Shown here one piece after another: positions 1 through 9,806 of a stretch of DNA of 64,000 nt. The translations under genes were made by a program, and so were the position numbers. The DNA is taken from assembly GCA_963565915.1 (NCBI GenBank), contig OY751492.1, positions 3,162,001-3,226,000 of the forward strand, read 5' to 3'. Under the pieces are notes generated by a model, which saw nothing but the letters and a program-made list of their open reading frames with translations, had not been told where the DNA came from and ran no database searches. This stretch comes from Entoloma clypeatum. Its lineage: Eukaryota > Basidiomycota > Agaricomycetes > Agaricales > Entolomataceae. Within the stretch, counting starts at the first letter, position 1; every line of letters starts with the position of its first letter.

Positions 1-751
1 ACTGCTTCGTATTGAAGTCAAGGGATCTGGAGGCCGACTCGCCACACTCAATATGGATTGAGGAAGCAAAGTCGTGCACTGCATGATGGGGTTCGAAGCC
101 ATAGTCTGAGCAATCTGGGACATGGTGGAAGAACACTCTTGATTTCAGACCAGGTTCCTCAAACCAAGGGACCAGGTTGCTGATGATGGCTAGTGCAGAT
201 GCCTGTGCAGAGTGGAGGTCCGGGTCTGTGGCACGCCTAATGGCGTTGACAGAGTCGGTGAAGATATGGATTTCTTCCAGTTGAGATAGACCCCCTAGTA
301 AGCTGACCAGGTTGGAGAACCCGTGTCTGATGGCTAAGGTTTCGGTGTCGTCAGAGACTGCGAGGCCGCCGGCCGCCCAGTCCTTGTTGATGGAGTATCC
401 CATATGCCAGGTTTCCCATGCTGCAACAGCTTGGTGGCCCGACGCGAGGGAGGGAACAGCTGCATCCGTGACTATGACAGCGGATTTCTTGGAACAGATA
501 TTGGCGTCAAACACCTTTTTAAGGGCGATGAGTCGCAGTTTTCTTGCTTCGGCACGATCCTTTGCAGTTTTACCGCGTATAAGGGTGATGTCGTGGATGA
601 TACGATCAGGGAAGCGGTCAAGGACGCGTTTGCCTGGAGCGTTGTAATTATTGAATGGGGACAAGGGGACTGTAACGTTTGCACGGTAGGCCCAGATGTC
701 GACGAGGGGGGATTTAAGGTTGTACATAAACTTGGGGGAATACCACGAGAT
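1..751 (-). pseudogene. RNase H domain of a LINE-type retrotransposon (fragment)
   Basis: Reading the minus strand from about 751 down to the window edge gives one open frame with no start codon. It shows the order of acidic residues expected of an RNase H domain: VIVTDAAVPS (first Asp), ETLAIRHG (Glu), IFTDSVNAIRRA (second Asp) and HHAVHDFA (last acidic site). This arrangement is typical of the RNase H domain that follows reverse transcriptase in fungal non-LTR (Tad/I-like) elements, where it removes RNA from the cDNA hybrid. The frame is closed upstream by TAA at 752-754, so the reverse transcriptase part is missing; such 5' truncation is usual for LINEs. The C-terminal end lies outside the window. 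A captured host RNase H is less likely given the transposon surroundings. Confidence 0.7.
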
Positions 752-754
752 TTA

Positions 755-1062
755 GGGCCCCCCTTGCAGGGGACCCTAGTATGTCACGGTTGGTCGCCAA
801 GGGGGTGATACCCTCGGACTTATCCCAAGCTCGCCCATCCCGGAATCAACTTAGATTCGAACCTGAGCTTATTAATCTCAGGCGGACCGACAGAGGATTT
901 ACAGTAGGACTCTCGAGCCGGATCAGGGGATTGCCCTGGGCCGCTACGGCCCACTGCCCAACTTCGCCCGGACAGTTTCCCGTTGTCAGGCAGATGGTTC
1001 GCTGATGCCGATTGGTGCGGATCCCCATTTGTCCCAACTCTGTCTTGCCACAGGGTCAACTG
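755..1062. other. Unassigned spacer before gypsy LTR
   Basis: No convincing gene. It ends where the LTR of gypsy copy A begins. One stretch resembles a tRNA B box on the minus strand (GGTTCGAATC near 850-865), but no matching A box or cloverleaf was found. Confidence 0.4.
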
Positions 1063-1432
1063 TGTTATGCGTAACAAACCGTTCCAAGGTTTGGGCAGAG
1101 TATGCAGGAAGATGGAAAGGCGAAGAGCAATGTGATTGCTAAATCTAAGGAATGTAGCTATGGTACATGAGGTTTATATAGTACTGACTATGAGCGGTAG
1201 CGAATGAGTCAGTAACTGCGGAAGGCAGTGCGCATGAGTAAGGCGACTGCGGAAGGCTATGCACTAATGAGTAAGCTGACTGCGGAATGAGTAAGATGGC
1301 TGCGGAAAGCGAGTCAGCGCGGGAGCGAAGTATACTAAAGGAAATAAAGTATCATGCAATATGTGTAAGCGGTGGCCGATGAGTAAAAGTGAAAAAGTAA
1401 GTGTATACGTCCATAGTCGTTAGTCCGTAACA
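1063..1432 (-). repeat. 3' LTR of gypsy copy A
   Basis: 370 bp. On the plus strand it starts TGTTATGCG and ends CCGTAACA, the TG...CA rule. It is followed by TGTTCCTCCCCT, which on the element strand is the purine-rich primer for plus-strand synthesis next to the LTR. It resembles the solo LTR at 30862-31232 and copy C more than the LTRs of copy B. Confidence 0.93.
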
Positions 1433-1469
1433 TGTTCCTCCCCTCAAGGTCTGTGTCCTCACGGACTAC

Positions 1470-1838
1470 CTACTCCCATCCATCGTTGCCGTTTGGATCG
1501 GCCCAGGTAGGGTCAGCTCGATTACCCCAGTCCTTTATCAGTTCGTCGTTTACCGCCGTGGCAAACTCCAAACCTCGAACGGCGAGGCGAAGGCGTCGAT
1601 TCTCGACGGCAAGGGTGTTGGTATAGTTTTTGAGGATGAGCTTCTCCTCAGCGGTGGGGGCGGTTGGCAAATCGGACAGGGTATGGAGGCGGATATGCAT
1701 CTGCCGGTGGAGGATGTCGGCGACGGAGGTTTCGAGTGCATGGATTTGATTGCGCATAGAGAGCGCTTCGCCGATGAGGGTGGTGATGGTGGGGTTGATG
1801 TCGGAAACATCAGTGGAGGCGGTGGTGATGTTGGACAT
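1470..1838 (-). CDS. Extra ORF (ORF3) between pol and 3' LTR, copy A
   Basis: 122 codons, starting with MSNITTAS and ending GNDGWE. It lies downstream of the chromodomain end of pol and just before the polypurine tract, the place where env sits in retroviruses. Copies B (4858-5226, also 122 codons) and C (39030-39404, 124 codons) carry the same ORF with high amino-acid similarity, although pol in A and C is broken. The sequence is rich in heptad-like Leu/Ile spacing (ALSMRNQIHALETSVADIL, then an EEKLIL...VENRRLRL stretch), suggesting a coiled coil. There is no signal peptide or membrane segment after the conserved Met, so an envelope protein is unlikely. Function unknown. Confidence 0.75.
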   Translation of the reverse strand: MSNITTASTDVSDINPTITTLIGEALSMRNQIHALETSVADILHRQMHIRLHTLSDLPTAPTAEEKLILKNYTNTLAVENRRLRLAVRGLEFATAVNDELIKDWGNRADPTWADPNGNDGWE

Positions 1839-1955
1839 GGCGGTGATGATGTTCGAAAGGTATAGGAAGAACGGCGTGTTGGGCGAGAAGAGTTGGAGCG
1901 GGGAACTCGATATAACAGAAGTCGATGTGGAAAATGGGTTTCTCGGTTTCTTCTT

Positions 1956-4452
1956 TTATCGTGGACGCGATGGGTTTTGCCGATGAAAATCTCGGATCAA
2001 GTCTTGAGCGTTCTGAACGTTAGTCCGAGGTTCCCATGTGTTCTCTTCTGGGCCATACCCTTCCCATCGGACAAGGTACTGGATCTGTCCACAGAATTTC
2101 CGAGAGTCCAGGATCGTGGAGACATGGTATTCTTCTCGTCCTTCGACAATGATCGGATCAGGGGCTGGCTTCTTTTTCTGGATGGCGTACTTCGGAGTTT
2201 TGTATGGCGGCAACAGGGTCTCGTTGAATACAGGGTGGATCATTTTCCAGGTTTTTGGAAGATCGAGACGGTATGCGCTAGCTCCTTTCTTCTCTAGGAC
2301 TTTGAACGGTCTGTGTTGGAGGGCGTCAAGTTTCTTTGAGGGATGATTGGTCCTGATGTTAGTCCCTTCCAGCCACACCTTGTCTCCGATGTGGTAGTTC
2401 CGAGACGGGCTTCGTCGTGTGTCAACTGTCTTCTTCATCTGATCCTGTGCCTGTTTCAGCGCTGCGTTGGCTTCTTCTCGTGCCTGTTTGAGTTTTTTCA
2501 AGAAGTCGTTTGCTGCCGGATTGGTGTCTTCCAACACAAGTTCTCCCTTCCAGGGATGCAGACCGTAGTTGAGATAGAATGGTGTGTGCTTTGTCACTTG
2601 ATGTTCTTTGTCATTGTATTGGAATTCTGCGATTGCGATCCATTCCGCCCAATCATCTTGTAGATGGTTGACAAAGTTTCATAAGAACACCTCGGTTTCC
2701 TGATGCGATCGTTCGGCCTGTCCATTGGTCTGTGGATGGTATGCAGTGGACAGATTTCTCTTGATTCCTAACATGCGGCAAAGTATCTCCATAAACTTCG
2801 CGGCGAACTGCGGTCCCCTGTCGCTGATGATCTTCTTGGGAATTCCATGAAGTTTCCATATCTGGTCCCAATAGATCTTGGCTAATCCTTCAGCGGATAG
2901 TTCCACGGTTGTCGGGATGAGATGAAGCATCTTTGAATGTCTGTCTGTGATGACCAGAATTGCGTTCTTTCCATCAGATTCTGGTATGGGTCCCACGACG
3001 TCAATCCCTATGTCTTCCCATGGCTGACTTGGTGCTGCATGGGGGTGTAATGGGGCGTGTTGTTTCTGTCTGTTGATCTTGTTGCATTGGCAAGTGTCAC
3101 AGCCCTTCACATACTTCTTCACATTGTGCAGGATGGTAGGCCATCAATAGGTGCGGGTGAGAAGTTCATGTGTCCGATACTGTCCTGGATGTCCAGCTAC
3201 TGGTGCATTGTGCGATTCAAACATCAGTTCTTGGTGCAACTGTGGGTCTGGTGGGACATAGACTCGTTCGCCTGTGTAGGTGATGCTATTCTCCTGTTGG
3301 ATTCTTCTTCAACCCCTGGGCTACTTCTGTCTCCATGCGGTTTGAAGCCTTGATCCGTGTGATCCAGGGGTTTTCAATGGTTGTGATGTTTCCAATCTTG
3401 ATGGAATCAGATGTCTCACCCCCTCCAAAGAATTGTTCCTCTGTGAACATCTCCATTTGTACCGTATCTTCTGATTTCAATCGTTTCAAGAATAACCCCT
3501 CCTTGAGCATTTGGTCGCTCTCCTGCGGTTCAAGTTCCGTTTCATACCAGGGTAAACGTGACAAAATGTCTGCTTTCGCATTTGTCTTGCCAGGCACATG
3601 CCGTAGTTTGAAGTCGTAGTCCTGCAACTTCATTTTCCAGCGTCTCTGTCGTTGGTTTAGATCTTGAGGGCGATGAAAATATTCCAGGTTCTTGTGGTCA
3701 GTTAGGATCTCAAAACACTCCTTGGCTTCGAGGAGATAGTGTCTCCAATCTTTTAGCGCTTCCATAACTGCCAGGAGTTCCTTGTCATATATTTCATAAT
3801 TCTGTTCGGCCGCAGACATGGTCCGCGACAAGAACGCGATAGGATGCCATTTGTCGTCCTATTTCTGAGAGAGTACCGCTCCGATTGCATAGCCCGATGC
3901 ATCGGTTTCCACCCTGAACTGTCCATCCGGTTTCGGTAATGCCAAGACCGGTGCTGATGTGATTGCCTGTATGAGACTTTCAACTGCCTTTTGTTCCGTT
4001 GGTCCCCAAGTAAACGTAGTGCCGCCTGTGAGCATGGTAAGTGGTTTCGCGATGTTTGAGTATCCTTCAATGAAGTGTCGATAGAAATTAGCAAACCCAA
4101 GGAACCTCTGAACTTCCTTCTTTGATGTGGGTGCTCGCCAGTTTCGGATTGTATTGACCTTCTCGGTTTCCATCTCAACATGTCCTTCACCAATGACATA
4201 TCCCAATATGGGGCATTTCGTTACTTCCCAGAAGCACTTCTTTTCCTTCAGGAACAAGTCATTGTCCGATAGGATCTGTAGGATTTCTTCCGTGTTTCGT
4301 GCAAGTTCTTCTTTGGTTTTACCACTCACCACAATGTCATCCATGTAGATCACGCAGATGCGGCGGCAGATCTGGTCCCGGAATAGACTAGCCATCATCC
4401 GAGAGAACGTCCCCGGGGAGTTGCAAAGGCCGAAGAACATGACCAATGGTTC
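1956..4452 (-). pseudogene. gypsy copy A pol: RT end, RNase H, integrase, chromodomain
   Basis: Reading from 4452 downward: end of the RT palm with YMDD (IYMDDIVVSGKT), RNase H (VETDASGYAIGAVL, then [15 protein letters not shown]), integrase zinc-binding region (CDTCQCNKI), integrase core ([32 protein letters not shown]) and a C-terminal chromodomain ([11 protein letters not shown] ... [13 protein letters not shown]). It is broken by a stop in SQK*DDKWH near 3858, a roughly 10-nt deletion near 3312 relative to copy B that shifts the frame, a TGG-to-TGA stop near 3143, and a CGA-to-TGA stop near 2685. Chromodomain integrases of this kind direct insertion through histone marks. Confidence 0.93.
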
Positions 4453-4820
4453 TGTTATGCGTAACAAACCGTTCCAAGGTTCGGGCAGAGTATGCAGGAA
4501 GATGGAAAGGCGAAGAGCAATGTGATTGCTAAATCTAAGGAATCTAGCTATAGTACAAAGGGTTTATATAGGTACTGACTATAGGCGATAGCATATGAGT
4601 CAGTGCTGCGCAAGGCAGTGTATCTGAGTAAGATAACTGCGGAAGGCAGTGCGTCTGAGTAAGACGACTGCGGAATGAGTCAGACCGCTGCGGAAGGCGA
4701 GTCAGCGCGGGAGCGAAGTATACTAAAGGAAATAAAGTATAATACGATATGTGTAAGCGGGGGCCGATGAGTAAAAGTGGAAAAGTAAGCGTATGCGTCC
4801 GTAGTCGTTAGTCCGTAACA
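4453..4820 (-). repeat. 3' LTR of gypsy copy B
   Basis: 368 bp, TGTTATGCG...CCGTAACA on the plus strand. It is preceded by target duplication GGTTC (4448-4452) and followed by the purine tract (plus-strand TGTTCCTCTCCTC). Reads as identical to 9439-9806. Confidence 0.96.
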
Positions 4821-4857
4821 TGTTCCTCTCCTCAAGGTCTGTGTCCTCACAGACTAC

Positions 4858-5226
4858 CTATTCCCATCCGTCGTTGCCATTCGGATCGGCCCAGGTAGGG
4901 TCAGCTCGGTTGCCCCAGTCCTTTACCAGCTCATCGTTTACCGCCGTGGCAAACTCTAAACCTCGAATGGCGAGGCGAAGGCGTCGATTCTCGACGGCAA
5001 GGGTGTTGGTATAAGTTTTGAGGATAAGTTTTTCCTCGGCGGTGGGGGTGGTTGGCAAATCGGATAGGGTATGGAGGCGGATATGCATCTGCCTGTGGAG
5101 AATGTCGGCAACGGAGGTTTCGAGCGCATGGATTTGATCGCGCATAGAGAGCGCTTCGCCAATGAGGGTGGTGATGGTGGGGTTGAGATCGGAGGTAGCG
5201 GTGGAGGCGGCGGTGATGTTGGACAT
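4858..5226 (-). CDS. Extra ORF (ORF3) between pol and 3' LTR, copy B
   Basis: 122 codons from the ATG at 5224-5226 (MSNITAAS) to GNDGWE. An upstream in-frame ATG at 5298 exists only in this copy, so the Met shared with copies A and C is the better start. The protein is mainly helical-looking: IGEALSMRDQIHALETSV, then NTLAVENRRLRLAIRG, then NDELVKDWGN, with hydrophobic residues at heptad spacing. No Cys/His cluster, nuclease or protease motif is visible. It starts about 120 nt after the pol stop, so it would need a separate or reinitiated translation. It could be a virion or nuclear-targeting accessory factor; this is inference. Confidence 0.78.
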   Translation of the reverse strand: MSNITAASTATSDLNPTITTLIGEALSMRDQIHALETSVADILHRQMHIRLHTLSDLPTTPTAEEKLILKTYTNTLAVENRRLRLAIRGLEFATAVNDELVKDWGNRADPTWADPNGNDGWE

Positions 5227-5343
5227 GGCGGAAATGATGTTTGAAAAGTATAAGAAGAACGGCGTGTTGGGCGAGAAGAGTTGGAGCGGGGAACTCAATG
5301 TGACCGAAGTCGATATGGGAAATGGCTTTCAGAGTTTGTTCTT

Positions 5344-7164
5344 TTATCGTGGACGCGATGGATTTTGCCGATGAAAATCTCGGATCAAGTCTTGAGCGTT
5401 CTGAACATTAGTCCGAGGTTCCCACGTGTTCTCTTCTGGGCCATACCCTTCCCATTGGACAAGGTACTGGATCTTTCCGCGGAATTTTCGAGAGTCCAGG
5501 ATCGTGGAGACATGGTATTCTTCTCGTCCTTCGACGATGATCGGATCAGGGGCTGGCTTCTTTTTCTGAATGGCATACTTCGGGGTTTCGTATGGCGATA
5601 ACAGGGTTTCGTTGAACACAGGGTGGATCATTTTCCAGGTTTTTGGAAGATCAAGACGGTATGCGCTAGCTCCTTTCTTCTCTAGGACTTTGAACGGTCC
5701 GTGTCGGAGGGCGTCAAGTTTCTTTGAGGGACGATCAGTCCTGATGTTAGTCCCTTCCAGCCACACCTTGTCTCCGATGCGGTAATCCCGAGACGGGCTT
5801 CGTCGTGTGTCAACTGTCTTCTTCATCTGATCCTGTGCCTGTTTCAGTGCTGCGTTGGCTTCTTCTCGTGCCTGTTTGAGTTTTTTCAAGAAGTCGTTGG
5901 CAGCCGGATTGGTATCCTCTAACACGAGTTCTCCCTTCCACGGATGTAAACCGTAGTTGAGGTAGAAGGGGGTGTGCTTCGTTGCCTGGTGCTCTTTGTC
6001 ATTGTACTGGAACTCTGCGATTGCGATCCATTCCGCCCAATCATCCTGTAGATGGTTGACGAAGTTTCGTAAAAATGCTTCTGTTTCCTGATGCGATCGT
6101 TCGGCCTGTCCATCAGTCTGTGGGTGGTACGCGGTGGACAGGTTCCTCTTGATCCCCAACATGCGGCAAAGTATCTCCATGAACTTCGCAGCGAACTGTG
6201 GTCCCCTATCGCTGATGATCTTCTTGGGGATCCCATGAAGCTTCCATATCTGGTCCCGATAGATCTTGGCTAATCCTTCAGCCGATAGTTCCACGGTTGT
6301 CGGGATGAGATGAAGCATCTTTGAATGTCTGTCCGTGATGACCAGAATTGCGTTCTTCCTATCAGATTCTGGTATCGGTCCCACGACGTCAATCCCTATG
6401 TCTTCCCATGGTTGACTTGGCGCGGCGTTAGGGTGTAGAGGGGCGTGTCTTCTTTGGCGGCTGATCTTGTTACGTTGACAGGTGTCACAACCTTTCACAT
6501 ACTTCTTTACGTCATGTAGGATGGTGGGCCACCAGTAGGTGCGAGTGAGGAGTTCGTGTGTTCGATATTGTCCTGGATGTCCTGCCACTGGTGCGTCGTG
6601 CGCTTCAAACATCAGTTCTTGGCGTAATTGTGGATCTGGTGGAACATAGACTCGTTCTCCTGCGTAGGTGATGCCATTTTCCTGCTGGTACCAGTGAGGA
6701 TTCTTCTTCAGACCCTGGGCTACTTCTGTCTCCATGCGATTCGAGGCCTTGATGCGTGCGATCCATGGGTTTTCGATGGTTGTGATGTTTCCGATTTTGA
6801 TGGAATCAGATGTTTCACCCCCTTCAAAGAATTGTTCCTCCGTGAACATCTCCATTTGTATCACATCTTCTGATTCCAATCGTTTCAAAAATAGCCCCTC
6901 CTTGAGCATTTGGTCGCTGTCCTGCGGCTCGAGTTCCGTCTCATACCAGGGTAAACGTGACAGGATGTCTGCTTTCGCGTTTGTCTTCCCAGGTACATGT
7001 CGCAATTCGAAGTCATAGTCTTGTAGCTTCATCTTCCAGCGCCTCTGTCGTTGGTTTAGGTCCTGAGGACGCCGGAAATACTCCAGGTTTTTGTGATCGG
7101 TTAAGATCTCGAAACGTTCCTTGGCTTCAAGTAGATAATGTCGCCAGTCCTTCAGTGCTTCCAT
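5344..7164 (-). CDS. gypsy copy B truncated pol: RNase H end, integrase, chromodomain
   Basis: 606 codons without a stop. Residues 1-75 are the C-terminal half of RNase H ([20 protein letters not shown] ... KADILSRLP). About 185-240 is the His/Cys integrase domain ([12 protein letters not shown] ... CDTCQRNKI). The integrase core carries [27 protein letters not shown] and [12 protein letters not shown]. About 550-606 is a chromodomain with the aromatic cage-like [12 protein letters not shown] and NTWEP motifs. The first Met is internal to RNase H; the frame is offset from protease because about 1.2 kb was lost between two ATGGAA hexamers (compare 36009-36014 and 37225-37230 of copy C). Integrase looks intact, but without RT this copy cannot replicate alone. 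Confidence 0.93.
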   Translation of the reverse strand: MEALKDWRHYLLEAKERFEILTDHKNLEYFRRPQDLNQRQRRWKMKLQDYDFELRHVPGKTNAKADILSRLPWYETELEPQDSDQMLKEGLFLKRLESEDVIQMEMFTEEQFFEGGETSDSIKIGNITTIENPWIARIKASNRMETEVAQGLKKNPHWYQQENGITYAGERVYVPPDPQLRQELMFEAHDAPVAGHPGQYRTHELLTRTYWWPTILHDVKKYVKGCDTCQRNKISRQRRHAPLHPNAAPSQPWEDIGIDVVGPIPESDRKNAILVITDRHSKMLHLIPTTVELSAEGLAKIYRDQIWKLHGIPKKIISDRGPQFAAKFMEILCRMLGIKRNLSTAYHPQTDGQAERSHQETEAFLRNFVNHLQDDWAEWIAIAEFQYNDKEHQATKHTPFYLNYGLHPWKGELVLEDTNPAANDFLKKLKQAREEANAALKQAQDQMKKTVDTRRSPSRDYRIGDKVWLEGTNIRTDRPSKKLDALRHGPFKVLEKKGASAYRLDLPKTWKMIHPVFNETLLSPYETPKYAIQKKKPAPDPIIVEGREEYHVSTILDSRKFRGKIQYLVQWEGYGPEENTWEPRTNVQNAQDLIRDFHRQNPSRPR

Positions 7165-7736
7165 GACTGATCTGATTTCTTGGGTGCGTCCTTGTCTCGT
7201 ATTTCCACCATGCGAACCCGATGTTTGCGACCATTAAGGTTAACCCTGAAATCCGAGTGTTTGGTTTGACACGTTGATGGGCATCGGTTGAATGTTACGG
7301 CGCCGGTCGTCCAATTGATTGTAGGGTTGTGGTGCACCAACCAATCATGTCCCAAAAGCATATCCGTTCTCCCAATGTCTAATACCATTGCCTCCATGGT
7401 TTCCTGGTGTGTTCCCAAGTCCAGCTTGACTTCGGCAAGTTTTTCTGCTTTCTGTTGTCGGTTCGGTGATCCATCCGCATTTAGGATTGATATGGGCTTT
7501 ATTCCACGTGTGGGAAGGTTCTGTTCACGTACTATTCTGGGATGGATACATGTGCGTTCACATCCGCTATCGACCTCGGGTCGAATGGCCTTTGGTCCTC
7601 GTCGTGTTTTGATCTGAGCTTGCAGCCTGATCTCTCGTCGTTTCGGAGGTTTATCTCCCTTGACAATCTTAGTTGACGCAACGGCTCGCTTTGCAGGGAT
7701 AACATAAGTTATATTGTCTGTAACTGCACCAGGCAA
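7152..7736 (-). CDS. gypsy copy B aspartic protease region of pol
   Basis: The retropepsin-like part of the polyprotein, with the active-site triplet Asp-Ser-Gly at about residues 56-58 ([12 protein letters not shown]) and a later hydrophobic-Gly motif ([14 protein letters not shown]) seen in Ty3/gypsy proteases. It cleaves Gag-Pol in the particle. The frame is open upstream to the end of gag and lies in -1 relative to gag, overlapping it by roughly 30 nt around the EKDFPEGSD end, so the ATG-like start at 7736 is probably not used and frameshifted translation is likely. The frame ends at KKSDQSWKH, at the deletion junction, 13 nt inside the pol fragment. Confidence 0.87.
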   Translation of the reverse strand: MPGAVTDNITYVIPAKRAVASTKIVKGDKPPKRREIRLQAQIKTRRGPKAIRPEVDSGCERTCIHPRIVREQNLPTRGIKPISILNADGSPNRQQKAEKLAEVKLDLGTHQETMEAMVLDIGRTDMLLGHDWLVHHNPTINWTTGAVTFNRCPSTCQTKHSDFRVNLNGRKHRVRMVEIRDKDAPKKSDQSWKH

Positions 7737-7777
7737 GCGAGTTCGTTTAATGGATAAGGGTCGCGACTTAGCGTCGT

Positions 7778-8647
7778 TTAATCGGACCCTTCGGGAAAAT
7801 CCTTCTCATCGGTCTCTATGGTGATGGTTTCATCGTCATCATCGGTATCTCCATCAGACACCTTCCTAATCTTTCCAGAGTTCTTCTTCGGCTTGCGGCA
7901 GTTGCGCGCGATATGTCCTTCTTGGTCGCAGTTGAAACACTTACGACCATCTTTCTTCTTCGGGGCTTTGCAGTCTTTGGCAAGGTGACCAAAGCGCTGA
8001 CAGTTGTAGCAACGGGCTACTCCTGCTTTGTCGATCTCCATGGCTTTGCCTTGACCACCATAAGTGGTACCCGATCCGGTGCGTGTGTCGCCACCCCCTC
8101 GGATGACTAATGCATGTCCCTCCATCTGTCGTCCCTTGTTTCGGATCTCCTTTGCGTAATCAGTGTACGTCTTGCCATCGCTAGCCACTTGTTCAGAAAT
8201 TCTGCGGTTGACATTCTTTTCCAGGATGTATTTCCCGGTTTCTTCGCCAAGGTTTGACAGCTTCAAGATCTCTTCGAATTCGTCCAAGAATTCGTCGATG
8301 GTGCGTTTCTCCTGTTTCAGGACTTCGAGTTTCGCCTTGGCCGCTGCCGACTTGTTGGCAATAGAGAATCGCGTAGCGATGTCGTCTGAGAATCCTAACC
8401 AGGTGATGTTCTCGCCATCGGTGGCAAGAGCGTCTAACTTGTTGCTGGCCCAGTGTTTACCGGACCCTTCCATCATGCGGGATAACACCGCAAGAATCTT
8501 CTGATCATCGGACAGGCCCTTCTGGAACCTGATGTATAATTTGGTGGCTTTCCACCACTCGTCGAAGGTGTGTCTGTCTTTGAACATCCCAGGATCCTTG
8601 ATGATCTTGGATGTATCCATTGTTTGTACTGTCGGTGCTTCTGCCAT
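7778..8647 (-). CDS. gag: gypsy copy B Gag (capsid-nucleocapsid)
   Basis: 289 codons from ATG at 8645-8647. Residues 20-150 match a Ty3-type capsid (FDEWWKATKLYIRFQKGL ... TIDEFLDEFEEILKL). Two CCHC zinc knuckles follow: CYNCQRFGHLAKDC (about 213-226) and CFNCDQEGHIARNC (about 237-250), which bind element RNA. The tail is acidic (DTDDDDETITIETDEKD). The same reading frame continues upstream for about 125 codons with no ATG, so the real Gag may be longer. The stop TAA overlaps the -1 frame protease. Confidence 0.92.
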   Translation of the reverse strand: MAEAPTVQTMDTSKIIKDPGMFKDRHTFDEWWKATKLYIRFQKGLSDDQKILAVLSRMMEGSGKHWASNKLDALATDGENITWLGFSDDIATRFSIANKSAAAKAKLEVLKQEKRTIDEFLDEFEEILKLSNLGEETGKYILEKNVNRRISEQVASDGKTYTDYAKEIRNKGRQMEGHALVIRGGGDTRTGSGTTYGGQGKAMEIDKAGVARCYNCQRFGHLAKDCKAPKKKDGRKCFNCDQEGHIARNCRKPKKNSGKIRKVSDGDTDDDDETITIETDEKDFPEGSD

Positions 8648-9412
8648 GTCTAGAACCTGCGGAGTAGGAGAGGTGTCGGATTGTTGGGATGAAGATGGGG
8701 TTCGGGATATAGGTAGGGGTTGAAAATCAGTCCCTGTTCTAGGCGTCTGTTCGGTATCTGACTGCGCGGAGTCAAAAGTAAATTCGTCAGGGGACTCGTC
8801 GGCGGAATCGGTGGCAAAACGTTCGGGGTATTTCCTCTGTAAATCTCTAAGGAATCTCTGTTCCTGCGCGTCTGTTGGTCGCGAGAAGGGGTCAAGTCTC
8901 TCGTTTCGTGCCCAACGGTTGTACTCGGTCTGTTGCTCGTTGGCGGTGAAGTGGGCGTAGATCTGCTGCTTCGAGTAAGACGTGGTGATGCGGCTCTGGG
9001 ACGTCTCGATGTGAGCGTCCTAATCAATCTTCTGATAACGGTTGTCTGGACACCGATAAACTCTCTGATCTCTGTGATCCGACCTGTCTGAGGTCCTTCT
9101 TGAACGCGAAAGCTTTCGAGTTCGTTCTGTCGGGCGTTGTAACGCGCGATCTGGTGTTGCCGAGCAAGATGGATGCTCTCTGCTATTTCGCCGTGGGGGC
9201 GATGCTCGTCGTTGTCTAGTTCTTCGTCAAGCACCTGCTGTAGGATGCGACGGATCTCCGATTCGATGTACTGCTGGATAAGCGTAAAATCGATACTGTC
9301 TCGAGGACTTAGCTCCTCCTGTCGGGCTTCTGGCGTGCTGAATGGGTTACTGGTGAAGTCTTCAAAGAAGCGCGACGTCTTGACTCGTCTGGTAGTTGCT
9401 CTCTTCGCTCTG
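8648..9412 (-). other. Coding-like leader upstream of gag, copy B
   Basis: Between the primer site and the gag ATG there is coding-like sequence in two frames and no AUG for the obvious start. The first part (SRFFEDFTSNPF ... DEELDNDEHRPHGEI ... TVIRRLIRTLTSRR) is in one frame. The second part (HFTANEQQTEYNRWARNE ... PTDAQEQRFLRDL ... SADESPDEFTFDSAQ) is in the gag frame, separated from the first by TAG near 9024. Copy C has the same frame change and the same TAG, so it is not a random lesion. It could be a short intron, a programmed shift, or an N-terminal Gag extension with a non-AUG start. Confidence 0.55.
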
Positions 9413-9425
9413 GGCGAACCTAACG

Positions 9426-9436
9426 AGATTTAGCAA
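9426..9436 (-). promoter_or_regulatory. Primer-binding site (self-priming type), copy B
   Basis: On the element strand TTGCTAAATCT, two bases after the 5' LTR. No tRNA 3' end (no TGG) is evident. It is perfectly complementary over 11 nt to AGATTTAGCAA at 9512-9522 inside the LTR, close to where transcription should start. This is the arrangement of Tf1-type elements, where the 5' end of the RNA folds back as primer. Confidence 0.75.
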
Positions 9437-9438
9437 CT

Positions 9439-9806
9439 TGTTATGCGTAACAAACCGTTCCAAGGTTCGGGCAGAGTATGCAGGAAGATGGAAAGGCGAA
9501 GAGCAATGTGATTGCTAAATCTAAGGAATCTAGCTATAGTACAAAGGGTTTATATAGGTACTGACTATAGGCGATAGCATATGAGTCAGTGCTGCGCAAG
9601 GCAGTGTATCTGAGTAAGATAACTGCGGAAGGCAGTGCGTCTGAGTAAGACGACTGCGGAATGAGTCAGACCGCTGCGGAAGGCGAGTCAGCGCGGGAGC
9701 GAAGTATACTAAAGGAAATAAAGTATAATACGATATGTGTAAGCGGGGGCCGATGAGTAAAAGTGGAAAAGTAAGCGTATGCGTCCGTAGTCGTTAGTCC
9801 GTAACA
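9439..9806 (-). repeat. 5' LTR of gypsy copy B
   Basis: 368 bp, no difference seen from 4453-4820. It is followed on the plus strand by GGTTC (9807-9811), the second half of the target duplication in copy A. Confidence 0.96.
9512..9556 (-). promoter_or_regulatory. LTR promoter: TATA box and predicted RNA start, copy B
   Basis: On the minus strand TATATAAA (9549-9556) is followed about 27 nt later by AGATTTAGCAA (9522 down to 9512). That is a normal TATA-to-start distance, so the RNA would begin at or near the 11-mer complementary to the primer site. Confidence 0.6.

Larger units (their letters stand above)
4453..9806 (-). mobile_element. Ty3/gypsy chromovirus copy B, young, lacks RT, nested in copy A
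   Basis: Two LTRs of 368 bp (4453-4820 and 9439-9806) that I read as identical base for base, flanked by GGTTC at 4448-4452 and 9807-9811. Internal order on the minus strand: primer site, coding-like leader, gag, protease, truncated RNase H, integrase, chromodomain, ORF3, polypurine tract. The reverse transcriptase and the N-terminal half of RNase H are deleted: protease sequence (SDQSWKH) runs into RNase H (VMEALKDW) at 7159-7164. The identical LTRs imply recent insertion, so this RT-less copy was probably mobilised by proteins of a full-length relative. Confidence 0.96.

Noticed and set aside
846..1077. tRNA gene suggested by a B box on the minus strand
   Set aside because: No A box at the right distance and no cloverleaf.
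8650..9234. Separate 194-codon gene upstream of gag in copy B
   Set aside because: Its first codon is GTG, and its second half (Ser/Thr/Pro-rich) overlaps the more protein-like gag frame; treated as leader.
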